This document shows positions 8,927-19,700 of a stretch of 64,000 nt of DNA, one piece after another. The position numbers were made by a program, and so were the translations under genes. The notes beneath the pieces were generated by a model. It was not told the DNA's origin. It saw only the letters and a program-made list of their open reading frames with translations, and did not search any database. Each line of letters begins with the position of its first letter. The first letter of the stretch is position 1. The stretch is from the NCBI GenBank assembly GCA_003144015.1, contig QFWS01000003.1, positions 355,000 to 418,999 on the forward strand, in the 5' to 3' direction. This DNA is from Flavobacteriaceae bacterium LYZ1037 (GTDB lineage Bacteria > Bacteroidota > Bacteroidia > Flavobacteriales > Flavobacteriaceae).

Positions 8927-9235
8927 ATGTATAAACTAACTGTATTGTATGGTCATCCAACAAATGCTGAAGCCTTTGAGAAATACTACAAAGAGAAACA
9001 TTTGCCACTTGCTTCAACTATGGAAGGTGTGGAAAAACTTGAAGTAACCAAGTTACTTGGGACACCAGATGGTCAAAAAGCCGATTATTATAGAATGGCA
9101 GAAATGTACTTTTCTAGTGTTGAGCAAATGCAAGAAACCATGGGGTCTCCAGAAGGACAAGCAACCGTTAACGATCTATCCAACTTCGCAACAGGAGGAG
9201 TCAATGTAATTGTAGGTATAACCGAAAATGATTAA
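8927..9235 (+). CDS. EthD family dimeric ferredoxin-like protein
   Basis: 102 aa. MYKLTVLYGHPTNAEAFEKYY, KEKHLPLASTMEG and YYRMAEMYFSSVEQMQETM are typical of EthD-type stress-responsive alpha+beta barrel proteins. In these, the KHLPLA His region lines the cavity. Some members take part in degradation of ethers or aromatic compounds, others are of unknown role. It lies between FIST copies 1 and 2 with 16-base gaps on both sides, so it is translated with them. It might bind or process the same small molecule or haem that the FIST proteins sense, which is inference. Confidence 0.8.
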   Translation: MYKLTVLYGHPTNAEAFEKYYKEKHLPLASTMEGVEKLEVTKLLGTPDGQKADYYRMAEMYFSSVEQMQETMGSPEGQATVNDLSNFATGGVNVIVGITEND

Positions 9236-9251
9236 CAACTTAAAAGAATAA

Positions 9252-10391
9252 ATGATTTCAAAAACAGTAAAAGGCAATTCAACCGAAGCTATCAAAAAAG
9301 AAATTGACAAGGCAACTTCTGATGGTTTCAAGCCAACATTAGCCATTGTTTTCACTTCAATTAAACAAGACTGGAAAGCTATTATTGATGTATTGAACCA
9401 AAAAGAAATTGCTGTTTTTGGAGCTACTACATCAGGCGAATTTATAGATGGAGATATTGAAGAAGGTAGCATGGTCTTGATGCTGCTCGATATAAACCCT
9501 AAGCATTTCAGAGTTCTATTTCTTGAAACAGGTGAACATACAACCCATGAAAATGCAAAACAAATTGGTATAGCTGGAAAAAACACCTTTAATAATCCTG
9601 CTTTTATTATCGCTTCAGGTTGGTTGCACATAGATGGTGAAAAAATCATTGAAGGCATCATTGAAGGTTTTGGTAATGAAGTAACCGTTTTTGGAGGCAT
9701 GGCAGGAGACGATTTAGCCATGCAAGGACCACTAGTTTTTACAAATGAAAAAAGTGCCGTGAATGGTTTGCTTGCATTAATTGTTGATGAAGATAAAATT
9801 GAAATCAATGGTATTGCAACTTGTGGTTGGAAACCTATTGGAACCACCAAAACTGTTACAAAAAGTGAAGGTAATATTGTTTATACAATAGATGATAAAC
9901 CCGCTCTTGATATGGTCATGAAGTACCTTGGTCTCGATATAGATTTAGATTCTGGAAATGATGTTCTGACCAATATTGGCGCTTATTACCCTTTACAATT
10001 AGAAAGAGAAAATGTAACTCCTGTGATGCGTACTGCAATGTGGGGAAATAAAGAAGACCGTTCTCTTATTTGTGCAGGCACAGTACCACAAGGAGCTAAA
10101 GTCAGGTTTTCACTTCCTCCAGATTTTGATGCTATTGAACAAGTAATTGACGAATGCAAAGAAGTGAAAAAAGAACGGCAAAAGGAAGCTGATGCACTTA
10201 TCATGTTTTCCTGTATTAGTCGTCATTTATCTTTTGGTATTTTAATGACAGAAGAAATCGAGCAGGTGAAACAAGTTTGGGATGCTCCAATGGTTGGCTT
10301 TTTTAGCTATGGCGAATTCGGAAAATCAAAAACCGGAAAGCATGAATTTCACAATAACACTTGTTGTGTCGTGGCATTAAAAGAAAAATAA
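9252..10391 (+). CDS. FIST domain sensor protein 2 (NosP-like)
   Basis: 379 aa with the same FIST_N and FIST_C architecture as copy 1: DGFKPTLAIVFTSIKQDWKA, GATTSGEFIDGD, FGGMAGDDLAM, KTVTKSEGNIVYTIDDKPAL, KVRFSLPPDFDAIEQVI, ADALIMFSCISR and the tail HNNTCCVVALKEK. It is much closer to copy 3 than to copies 1 and 4, so copies 2 and 3 are the most recent duplicates. No signal peptide or membrane segment is present. Only three bases separate it from copy 3. A ligand-binding sensor acting on one of the kinases downstream is the likely role. Confidence 0.85.
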   Translation: MISKTVKGNSTEAIKKEIDKATSDGFKPTLAIVFTSIKQDWKAIIDVLNQKEIAVFGATTSGEFIDGDIEEGSMVLMLLDINPKHFRVLFLETGEHTTHENAKQIGIAGKNTFNNPAFIIASGWLHIDGEKIIEGIIEGFGNEVTVFGGMAGDDLAMQGPLVFTNEKSAVNGLLALIVDEDKIEINGIATCGWKPIGTTKTVTKSEGNIVYTIDDKPALDMVMKYLGLDIDLDSGNDVLTNIGAYYPLQLERENVTPVMRTAMWGNKEDRSLICAGTVPQGAKVRFSLPPDFDAIEQVIDECKEVKKERQKEADALIMFSCISRHLSFGILMTEEIEQVKQVWDAPMVGFFSYGEFGKSKTGKHEFHNNTCCVVALKEK

Positions 10392-10394
10392 AAG

Positions 10395-11537
10395 ATGAAA
10401 TCAAAAACAATAAAAGCCAATTCCACAGAAACCATTATCAAAGAAATTGATAAGACAACTTCTGATGGATTCAAGCCAACTTTAGCAGTTGTTTTTTCTT
10501 CTATAAAGAGAGACTGGCTTAGCGTAAGTAATGTTTTAAACAAAAAAGAAATTACTGTATTTGGTGCGACAACTGCTGGAGAGTTTATTGATGGTGATAT
10601 TGAAGAAGGTAGCATTGTCATCATGTTGCTCGATATGAATCCTGCGTATTTTAAATTAGAATTTCTTGAGACAAGTACAGAAACTACTATAGAAGATGCT
10701 AAAAAGTTAGGAATTATTGGTAAAGAAACCTATACCAATCCAGCATTCATCATAGCAACAGGTGGAATTTTCATAGATGGCGAACAAATTGTGGATGGCA
10801 TCATGCAAGGTTTTGGAGAGGAGGCCACCATTTTTGGAGGGATGGCAGGAGATGATTTGATTGCTGAAAAACCCATTGTTTTTACCAACAATAAAAATAA
10901 AGATAACGCCTTAATAGCACTCATCATAGATGAAGACAAAATAGATGTAAGAGGTATCGCTAGCTGTGGTTGGGAAGCTATTGGAACTTCAAAAACAGTG
11001 ACCAAAAGCGAAGGCAATATTGTATATACTATTGACGACAAACCAGCATTGGATATGTTAATGAAATACCTTGGTGTAGATGTAAAGCAAGATGATAACA
11101 AAGGCATCGTTGCATTTCACAATTCTTGGTATTACCCACTTCAATTGGAAAGAGAAAACGGTGATACTGTAATACGTGCAACCAGATTTGCAAACAGTGA
11201 AGATCGTTCACTTATCTGTACTGGAAGCGTACCTCAAGGTGCTCAAATCAAGTTTTCACTGCCTCCAGATTTTGACGCCATTGAAACAGTTGTTGCAGAA
11301 TGTGCTAGTATTAAAGATAATGAGCAACAACAGGCTGATGCATTAATCATGTTCTCGTGTGTAAGCAGACATTTATCATTTGGAGCCTTAATGAAAGAAG
11401 AAATAGAACAAGTTCAAAATATTTGGAATGCGCCTATGGTAGGCTTTTTTACCTATGGCGAATATGGAAAATCTAAAATTGGTACAAACGAATTTCATAA
11501 CAACGCCTGTTGTGTCGTGGCCTTAAAAGAAAAGTAA
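10395..11537 (+). CDS. FIST domain sensor protein 3 (NosP-like)
   Basis: 380 aa, closest paralog of copy 2. Conserved blocks are DGFKPTLAVVFSSIKRDW, GATTAGEFIDGD, FGGMAGDDLIAE, KTVTKSEGNIVYTIDDKPAL, IKFSLPPDFDAIE and the C-terminal HNNACCVVALKEK. The region between FIST_N and FIST_C is one residue longer than in copy 2 and differs most (about 235-260), so ligand or partner preference may differ. It is separated by three bases from both neighbours, giving a strict three-gene FIST cassette ahead of the kinase. Confidence 0.85.
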   Translation: MKSKTIKANSTETIIKEIDKTTSDGFKPTLAVVFSSIKRDWLSVSNVLNKKEITVFGATTAGEFIDGDIEEGSIVIMLLDMNPAYFKLEFLETSTETTIEDAKKLGIIGKETYTNPAFIIATGGIFIDGEQIVDGIMQGFGEEATIFGGMAGDDLIAEKPIVFTNNKNKDNALIALIIDEDKIDVRGIASCGWEAIGTSKTVTKSEGNIVYTIDDKPALDMLMKYLGVDVKQDDNKGIVAFHNSWYYPLQLERENGDTVIRATRFANSEDRSLICTGSVPQGAQIKFSLPPDFDAIETVVAECASIKDNEQQQADALIMFSCVSRHLSFGALMKEEIEQVQNIWNAPMVGFFTYGEYGKSKIGTNEFHNNACCVVALKEK

Positions 11538-11540
11538 AAA

Positions 11541-12701
11541 ATGAGATCAAAATCAATACATGGTAAATCTGTTTCTGACATCCAAAGTGAATTGGATAAT
11601 GCAATGGTTGATAGATTTAACCCAACTTTAGCCATTGTCTTTATTTCTGTAAAGCAAGACAGAAAGGCTATTTGTGACTTGTTAGATTCAATAAATATTG
11701 ATGTCTTTGGAGCCACATCTTGTGGCGAATTTATTAATGGCCACCAGACTGAAGGTGCAATAGCCATATTACTTCTTGAAGTAGCTAAAGAAAATTATAA
11801 CATCTTGTTTGAAGATATAGAAGATACTAATCTAGATAACGCGGTCTCCAATTTGGCTAATAATGCGCTCAATCAATTTGCTAACCCATCACTCATCCTT
11901 TGCAGTTCAGGAATAAATTTAAAAGAAGAATTTTTAGATGGTGAAAAATTAGTAAATAGTATGAAAAAAAGCCTTGGAGCAGAAAAAATATTCTTTGGTG
12001 GTTTGGCTGGAGACGATTGGACATTAAAAGGAAGTTTTGTGTTCACAAATAAAAAAGATTCAGATAATGGTATCGTTGCTTTAGTATTAGACGGAAATAA
12101 AATCGCTTTAAAAGGAATGGCAGTAACTGGCTGGAAACCAATGGGAATTAGAAGAACTGTCACCAAAAGTAAGGGTAATTTACTCTACGAGATAGATGGT
12201 AAATCTGCTGTTGAACTATACTTGAAATATTTAGGAAAAGAAGAAAAACTATCGGATCAAAATTTTAAAATATACGAGGAAATAGGGTTTGAATATCCCT
12301 TCATTGTAGAGAGAGATAAAACCGAAACCATTCTGAAAACGCCTGTGAATATTGACAGTAAAGAAAAGGCACTTGTTATGAACATCCCTATGGAAGAGGA
12401 TTCAAAATTTTGGTTCACACAACCACCAGAATTCAATATCGTTGAAGAAGTAATTGAAAAAGCAACCCAATTAAAACAAGACATCAATAAAGGAGTTGAT
12501 GCCCTGTTAATTTTTTCGTGTGCAGGAAGACAACCTATTCTTGGACCCATGTCAACAGAAGAGAACGAAGGCCTCGCCGAACTTTGGAAAACACCTATGG
12601 CTGGATTTTTTACCTATGGCGAAATAGGCAGGTCGTATCAAGGCAAGCAAAATTTTCATGCAGGTGCATGTTGCTGGGTAACATTAAAAGAAAAAGCATG
12701 A
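11541..12701 (+). CDS. FIST domain sensor protein 4, coupled to kinase
   Basis: 386 aa, the most diverged of the four FIST proteins: FNPTLAIVFISVKQDRKA, GATSCGEFINGH, FGGLAGDDWTLKG, TVTKSKGNLLYEIDGKSA, FWFTQPPEFNIVE in place of the RFSLPPDFD block, ADALLIFSCAGR-like DALLIFSCAGRQ, and HAGACCWVTLKEKA at the end. Its stop codon overlaps the start of the next kinase (ATGA at 12698-12701), so sensor and kinase are translationally coupled. Because that kinase lacks a recognisable input domain, this FIST protein is the best candidate for its sensor subunit, as in NosP-kinase pairs. This is inferred from gene order. Confidence 0.85.
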   Translation: MRSKSIHGKSVSDIQSELDNAMVDRFNPTLAIVFISVKQDRKAICDLLDSINIDVFGATSCGEFINGHQTEGAIAILLLEVAKENYNILFEDIEDTNLDNAVSNLANNALNQFANPSLILCSSGINLKEEFLDGEKLVNSMKKSLGAEKIFFGGLAGDDWTLKGSFVFTNKKDSDNGIVALVLDGNKIALKGMAVTGWKPMGIRRTVTKSKGNLLYEIDGKSAVELYLKYLGKEEKLSDQNFKIYEEIGFEYPFIVERDKTETILKTPVNIDSKEKALVMNIPMEEDSKFWFTQPPEFNIVEEVIEKATQLKQDINKGVDALLIFSCAGRQPILGPMSTEENEGLAELWKTPMAGFFTYGEIGRSYQGKQNFHAGACCWVTLKEKA

Positions 12702-13744
12702 ATCAACACCTCAAACATATTTTAGATTTTATTGAAAGTTCAAATCACTTTTCTGAAGATGACAAAGCTGCCTTATTAAAATCGGTAAAGAGTGCCGATA
12801 AAGATTTGCTCATTTCAGATTTTAAATTAGAACGAACTGAAAAAGTAAAACGCACCACTGCTATTTTATTAGAGGAAACCATTGAAGAATTAGAGCATAA
12901 ACGAAAAGCTATAGAAGACACAAACAATGCACTTCAAAAATCGTTAGATGAGCTTAAAGCGACTCAAACTCAATTAATTCAATCCGAAAAAATGGCAAGT
13001 TTAGGTGAATTGACTGCTGGAATTGCCCATGAAATTCAAAACCCTTTAAACTTTGTCAATAATTTTTCAGAAGTCAGTAAAGAATTACTCGAAGAAATGT
13101 TGGAAGAAATTGAAAATGGCGACATGGAAGAAGTCAATGCCATTGCACAAGATGTCATTCAGAATCTAGAGAAAATAAACCACCATGGAAAACGTGCAGA
13201 TGGTATTGTAAAAGGCATGTTACAACATAGCCGAAGCAGTTCTGGAGTAAAAGAATTGACAGATGTCAATGTTTTGGTAGATGAATATTTACGTCTGGCT
13301 TATCATGGCTTACGTGCTAAAGACAAATCGTTTAATGCTGCATTGGAAACACATTTAGATGATAATATTAAAAGAATAAGTATTGTCTCTCAAGATATAG
13401 GTCGTGTGGTTTTAAACCTTATTACCAATGCTTTTTATGCTGTGAACGAAAAGAAAAAAAAACAAACTGATGCTTATGAACCAAAAGTAACTGTTGAAAC
13501 AAAAAAATTAAAAGATGCCATAGAAATTTCTGTAAAAGACAACGGAAATGGCATTCCTAAAAAAGTATTGGATAAAATATTTCAACCGTTTTTTACAACC
13601 AAACCTACTGGACAAGGGACAGGATTAGGCTTATCCTTAAGTTACGATATTATTAAAGCACATGGTGGCGACATTAAAGTAAACACCAAAGAAAACGAAG
13701 GCACAGCATTCATTATCACATTACCAACAACCAACAACGCATGA
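12698..13744 (+). CDS. Soluble histidine kinase without sensor domain
   Basis: 348 aa from ATG 12698. A longer frame from 12518 runs through the FIST gene in another frame and is not used. Residues 1-65 are helical with no known input fold, 66-100 form a coiled coil ending in LDELKATQTQLIQSEKM, the dimerisation/phosphoacceptor domain has the H-box AHEIQNPLNFVNNF with His111, and the catalytic ATPase domain has the N-box NLITNAFYAVNEKKK, G1-box DNGNGIPKK and G2-box GQGTGLGLSLSYD. No transmembrane helix. Start and stop both overlap neighbours by four bases (FIST 4 before, giant kinase after). It probably takes its signal from the FIST proteins and passes phosphate to the receivers downstream. 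Confidence 0.9.
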   Translation: MNQHLKHILDFIESSNHFSEDDKAALLKSVKSADKDLLISDFKLERTEKVKRTTAILLEETIEELEHKRKAIEDTNNALQKSLDELKATQTQLIQSEKMASLGELTAGIAHEIQNPLNFVNNFSEVSKELLEEMLEEIENGDMEEVNAIAQDVIQNLEKINHHGKRADGIVKGMLQHSRSSSGVKELTDVNVLVDEYLRLAYHGLRAKDKSFNAALETHLDDNIKRISIVSQDIGRVVLNLITNAFYAVNEKKKKQTDAYEPKVTVETKKLKDAIEISVKDNGNGIPKKVLDKIFQPFFTTKPTGQGTGLGLSLSYDIIKAHGGDIKVNTKENEGTAFIITLPTTNNA

Positions 13745-16700
13745 AACTGACAAAAAAAATAGAAACCGAAATCTGGAAGATTTATGATACTTGGATGCAA
13801 GGATACCTGAATGCAGATGTCGAAACATATAATTATTATTTTGATGAAGACTATCATTTTATAGGCTCGACAAACAATGAAGAATTTCTAAACAAAAAAG
13901 ATACTACAGATTTTTTTAAAGCTACAGGAGACCAATTTGCTGGATTGACAGATTTGCGTAAGGAAACCAAAACAATTGAAGTTTTTGGAGAACATGTTTT
14001 TATAACCCATTTTTTTGATGCTTGGTTTAAAAACGAAAAAGATTGGAGTTATTATGGGAGATTTCGATTTTCTTCTGTAATGCATAAAACTAAAGAAGGC
14101 TGGCGTTTTATATATCAACATTTTTCAATGCCAGACTCTAAATCAGAAGAAGGACAAACCATTGGCTTCGATAAAGTCCATCTTGAAAATCAAGAGCTTC
14201 GAGAAGCTATTCAACGTAGAACTACAGAACTAGAGCAAAAAAATCGTGAACTCGAAGTAGAAACAGCTTTAGAACGCATTCGCGCACAAGCAGTAGCCAT
14301 GAAAGAATCCACAGATTTGCTGGATATTGTGGTAACCATGCGCAATGAGTTTATTAAACTTGGTCACGAAGCACATTATTTCTGGCACATGATGTGGCTC
14401 CCAAAAACATACGAAAAAGCCATGACTTCAGGTGATGGTAGCAAAATTGGTTTTGTAATGGAGTTACCAAGGCACATACATGGCGACATTCCTCAATTAG
14501 CAAAATGGGAAAAAAGCAAAAAACCAACCGTTGTGTATGTCATGAATGTAGATGAGGCCATTGAATACGTTGACAAAATGATCAACCTAGGGGACTTTAA
14601 AAACATAGATCCACAAGCGCCAACACATGATGACATCAGGCATATTGGCGGCCTGACCTTTATCATGGCACGAACCACACATGGAGAAATTGGTTACTCT
14701 TTGCCTGGAATTGTAAAAAACCCTCCAAAAGAAGACATTGATATTTTAGTAAAATTTGCAGGCGCTTTTGATTTAGCACATCAGCGTTTCCTCGACCTAC
14801 AAAAAGCTGAAAAACAAGCACGCGAAGTTCAAATAGAATTAGCACTTGAAAAAGTACGAAGCCGAACCATGGCAATGCAACGTAGTGAAGAATTGCAAGA
14901 AGCCTCTTTTTTATTAGATCAACAAATAAGAGCATTAGGCATTAAAACTTGGGGATGCGCTTTTAATATTTACGGAGAAAACGAATCAACCGAGTGGTTT
15001 GGAAACGAAGCTGGTATTTTACACACTTATACAGTTCCGAGAGAAGGCATATTTAAGGACTATTACAACAAAGGTCAAAAAGGTGAATCACTTGTCATTA
15101 AAGAGTTTTCTGGAGACGACTGTGTAGCTCATTACGAATATATGAGTTCACTTCCTGTTATAGGAGATGTATTAAAAACCTTAAAAAAAACAAACAATGG
15201 TTTTCCAACCTACCAAATAGACCATGTTGTTTATTTTAGGTATGGCTATCTATTATTCATTACGAGAGAACATGTACCAGACTCACATGATATTTTTAAA
15301 CGTTTTGCCAAAGTCTTTGAGCAAACCTACACACGTTTTCTAGACCTTCAAAAAGCTGAAGCGCAAGCCAGAGAAGCACAGATTGAAACTGCTTTAGAAC
15401 GTGTAAGATCAAGTGCAATGGCTATGCACAAAAGTGATGATCTCACAAAAGCAGTAGATATTGTATTTTCAGAATTAAAACAATTAGAATTTAACACAGT
15501 TCGTTGTGGTATTGGCATTTTTAATGACCAGTCTAATAATGTAAATGTGTGGACTACCTCATCCAATAACAAGAAAGAAACCTCACATTTGTCTGGCGAT
15601 GAAAAACTTGAAGGTCATCCACTTCTAGATGGAATCTACAATGCATGGAAAAAGCAAGTAGATTTTTCTTATACTTTAAAAAATAAAGATCTTGAAAATT
15701 ATTACCAGATTGTTTCAAATTCAAACCTTCCGGTCACTGCAACTATTGATGATGATAAATTAACAACTCAATACTACCATGTCGTTGTTTTTCCTGCAGG
15801 AGGACTTTTTGCCTTTAGTGACACCGAATTTACCCAAGATAAAAAACTATTAATGAAGCGTTTTGGAGAAGTATTTCACCTTTCCTTTACTCGTCACCTT
15901 GATTTAAAACAAGCTGAAGCGCAAGCCAGAGAAGCTCGAATAGAAATGGCTTTAGAAAAAGTACGTTCGCGAACTATGGCCATGCAAAATAGTAGCGAAT
16001 TGCCAGAAGCTGCCAACAACTTGTTTCTTCAAGTACAAGAATTAGGTATTCCTGCTTGGAGTGCTGGCTATTGTATTTGGGAGGACAACCAGAAAAGTGC
16101 TTGGTGCAATATGAGTAGTGAAGGTGAGATTCAAAAAGGATTCTCCTTACCTACTATTGGCGAAGGCTATAATTTTGAGAAACCGCTTAAAAATAACGAA
16201 CCATTTCATGTTGCAGAATTGGGTGGTAAGAAATTAGTAAAGCATTACGACTTTATGAAGACACTTCCAATTGTTGGAGAAGTTTTAGAAAACTTTGAAA
16301 AATTAGGGATTGCATTACCAACCTTTCAAATTTTCCATATTGTTTTTTTTACGCATGGTTATCTCATGTTTATCACATACGAAGCTGTTCCAAACGATTG
16401 GGAAGTTTTTAAACGTTTTGGGAAAGTTTTTGAACAAACTTATACGCGCTTCCTAGACCTTCAGAAAGCAGAAGCACAAACTCGCGAAGCACAAATCGAA
16501 GCCGCCTTAGAACGTACACGTACTCAAAGTATGCTCATGCAACATTCTAATGAATTAAACACAACAGCTCAAGTTTTTCATGAGCAACTACAATTACTAG
16601 GTATAGATTCTGAATTCTCCTATTTATGGCTGCCGGACGAAACTGAAAAAAATCATCAGTTTTGGGCAACATGGAGTGAACGCAAGAAAAGAAAAACCAT

Positions 16701-19700
16701 TTACAAGAATAAAGCAGTTACGTTTCCTTTAGATAAAAGTGAACCCTCTATTGAAGCTTGTTATGTTGCGTGGGAAAGTGGAGAAACTGTTCATGTCAAC
16801 CCTGTACATCCAGATCAAGTGGAAGACTATTTTAACACATGGTCCGAATTGCTTAATGACGTTGAAAAATTTAAACCAGAATTATTTCCAGAGGGATTGT
16901 ACTATATAGATGCCTATATGGACTATGGTTGCTTTGGTATTATGATAAAACGTCAACTTAATAACGATGAAAAAAATATACTAAGTCGTTTTTCTAAAGA
17001 ATTTCAACGGACTTACACACGTTTTCTAGACCTTCAAAAAGCAGAAGCCCAAACCAGAACAGCTCAAATAAACTTAGCAGTAGAACGCGTAAGAGCCAAA
17101 GCTTTGGCCATGCACAAATCTGAAGAGATTATGCAAGTAGTAGCAAAGCTAAAAGACGAAGTCATGTCTCTAGATATTCCTAATGTGATTGCCGCAACTA
17201 TTTTCTTAAATGAAGGCGAGGATAAAGTAAGAATGTGGGATTTGTCATCCTTAGAAAAAGATGATGCTGGTTATGAGATCCCTTTTGACATCACTTTTAA
17301 ATTAAAAAAATCGGATCCTCATTTATATGTAAAACGTGTTTGGGAAAATCCAAATGACTACTTTTTAGAATTACAAGAAGCAAAAGACTTTAAAAGAATT
17401 ATTGCATGGCTTCGAGAAAATAATAAAAATGACATTGCCGATGAAGTTGAAGAATATACTGAATCCACAAAATTAGAACGTTTGCATCATGCCGTAAAAA
17501 AATTAAATAATGGCAAGTTGGTTATCGATTTATTGAATCCACCTTCCAATGAAATGGAAACCATTTTAACTAAAATGGGAGCAGCATTCGATTTAGCCTA
17601 CAAACGTTTTGAAGATTTACAAAAAGCAGAAGCACAAGCTAGAGAAGCACAGATTGAAGCGGCATTAGAAAGAGTACGTTCACGTTCTTTAGCTATGCAC
17701 CAAAGCCATGAAATGAATGCTGTGATGGAAGAGTTTTTAGTAAGAATACGGAGTCTGGATATTGATTTTGACGCAGCAGCTATTATCGAATTTAAAGACA
17801 AACACTTTGACGTGTGGTCAGGGTATGAGTCGGGTACCGTTAGTATGGTCAGGTTTCTTTTTGCTGAAATGGAAATTAAAGTGTTAAAAGATTTACTAAC
17901 GGCAAGGCAAAATGGACTGGAGTTGCTCTCACACCAATATTCATTTGAACAAAAGAATGAATTCTTTAACGACTTAATCGAAAAAACGAGTTTTGGTGAG
18001 ACTATAGGGGAAAGAAAAAAATTCCTCATGGAAACGGAATGTTATACCGTTTCAGTTGGTTTTGCAAAACACATTGCCATACAATTAATGAGTTATTCTA
18101 GACCGTCATTTTCAGAATCTGATAATAACGTATTAATGCGATTTGTAAAAGTTTTTGAGCAGGCCTATGTTCGATTTCTCGATTTACAAAAAGCTGAGGC
18201 ACAAACTCGTGAAGCACAAATTGAAGCCGCTTTAGAGCGTGTACGTTCAAGAAGTATGGCCATGCATAAAAGTGTAGAAATGTTAGAGATTATAGAAGTT
18301 ATCGCTAAACAATTATTGCAATTAAATTTGAAATTTGATACTGTAAGTTTTGGAAAGAATAATCAAGAAGGAGATTTTAAATTCTGGATTGCATCTAAAG
18401 GACAACCCAAACCCATGTTAATTCAGGTTCCATTTTTTAACTGTAGAATGCTAAATACTGTTCAAGAGGCGCAAAAAGAAGGGATCAGCTTTTTGCAAAA
18501 TGTTTTTAATGCAAAAGAAACCAAGGAATGGAGTCAACATTTAATCAAATTCTCAGATTTAAAATATTTACCTCAAGAAGTAAAAGATTTTATATTAAAT
18601 GCACCAGGTTTTGCGCGATCTAGCTTCTTACTTAAGAGTATCAATTTATATGTTGGTAATTATAGAGCCATTCTTTTCACAAAAGAAGAAAATGAAATTT
18701 TTAATCGCTTTGCAAAAGTATTCGAGCAGTCCTACATACGTTTCCTCGATTTACAAAAAGCAGAAGCACAGTCAAGAGAATCTCAAATTGAAGCCGCTTT
18801 AGAAAAAGTACGTTCGCGTTCCTTGGCCATGCATAAACCTGATGAACTTCAAGAAGTGGTTGCTGTGGTTGCTGAAAAACTTCAGGAATTAGGAGTGATA
18901 TACGATGCTGGTGGTGTCATTCTCTGTACTTACTTCCCAGACAACAAAGATGTTGTGCATTGGATTGCTGTTGATGACTTTTCAACTTCGGGAAGATATT
19001 TTGTACCCTATTTTGATAATCCTATTTTTAACGAAGCTTGGGATTCTAAATCTCGAGGTGATGTTTATTTCTCTAAAGAATTTACTGTAGAAGCAAAAAA
19101 TGATTTTTTTAAACAAGCATTTGAGCATAGTGATTATAGACAGATGCCAGATGACTATAAGCAATTTGTACTTCAGGCTGATAAACATTATCTGTCTGCT
19201 GCTTGGTCAAAAAATTCTGCAATTATTATCCCTTCGCTTACAGGAGCTGTTCCTTCTGAAAGCGATGCGGAAATCATAAAACGTTTTGCCAAGGTTTTCG
19301 AACAAGCTTACATTCGTTTTATGGATCTGCAAAAAGCAGAAGCTCAAGCCCGAGAATCACTTATCGAAATTGGTCTGGAACGTGTAAGAAGTAGAACCCT
19401 TGCCATGCAAACTTCAGAAGAATTAGCAGATACAGCTGTTGTTCTCTTTAAACAACTTATAGATTTAGGCGTTGCTCCAAACAGATTATTTATTGGTATT
19501 ATCAAAGATGAAGGATCTGCTATAGAAGCCTGGGCAACCAATGAAGATGGTAGTAAAATAGCCAGTCAGTTTACCTTACAAGCATCCAAAAACAAATCCA
19601 TAAACAAAATGCTGAATGGTTGGAAACAAGATGAAAAGTCTCTTGTTATCGATATGAAAGGCAAAGAATTGCAGGACTATTTTCAATACTTAAATAAAGA

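Noticed and set aside
9176..9850. 224-residue open frame on the minus strand across FIST copy 2
   Set aside because: It lies fully antisense to a well-supported FIST gene, with a hydrophobic Ser/Pro-rich composition typical of antisense translation of AT-rich coding DNA; equivalent antisense frames occur opposite the other FIST copies.
12518..12697. Longer start for the first histidine kinase
   Set aside because: The extra 60 residues overlap the FIST 4 gene in another frame and are rich in Arg/Cys/Trp; ATG 12698 in an ATGA overlap fits the style of the operon.
17598..18029. 143-residue minus-strand open frame in the giant kinase
   Set aside because: Antisense to module 7 of the kinase array; similar short antisense frames (CASLACASAF-type) occur opposite other linkers because the linker DNA is repeated.
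18599..18802. 67-residue plus-strand open frame inside the giant kinase
   Set aside because: Out of frame with a continuous 2340-codon gene and without any family signature; regarded as a shadow frame.
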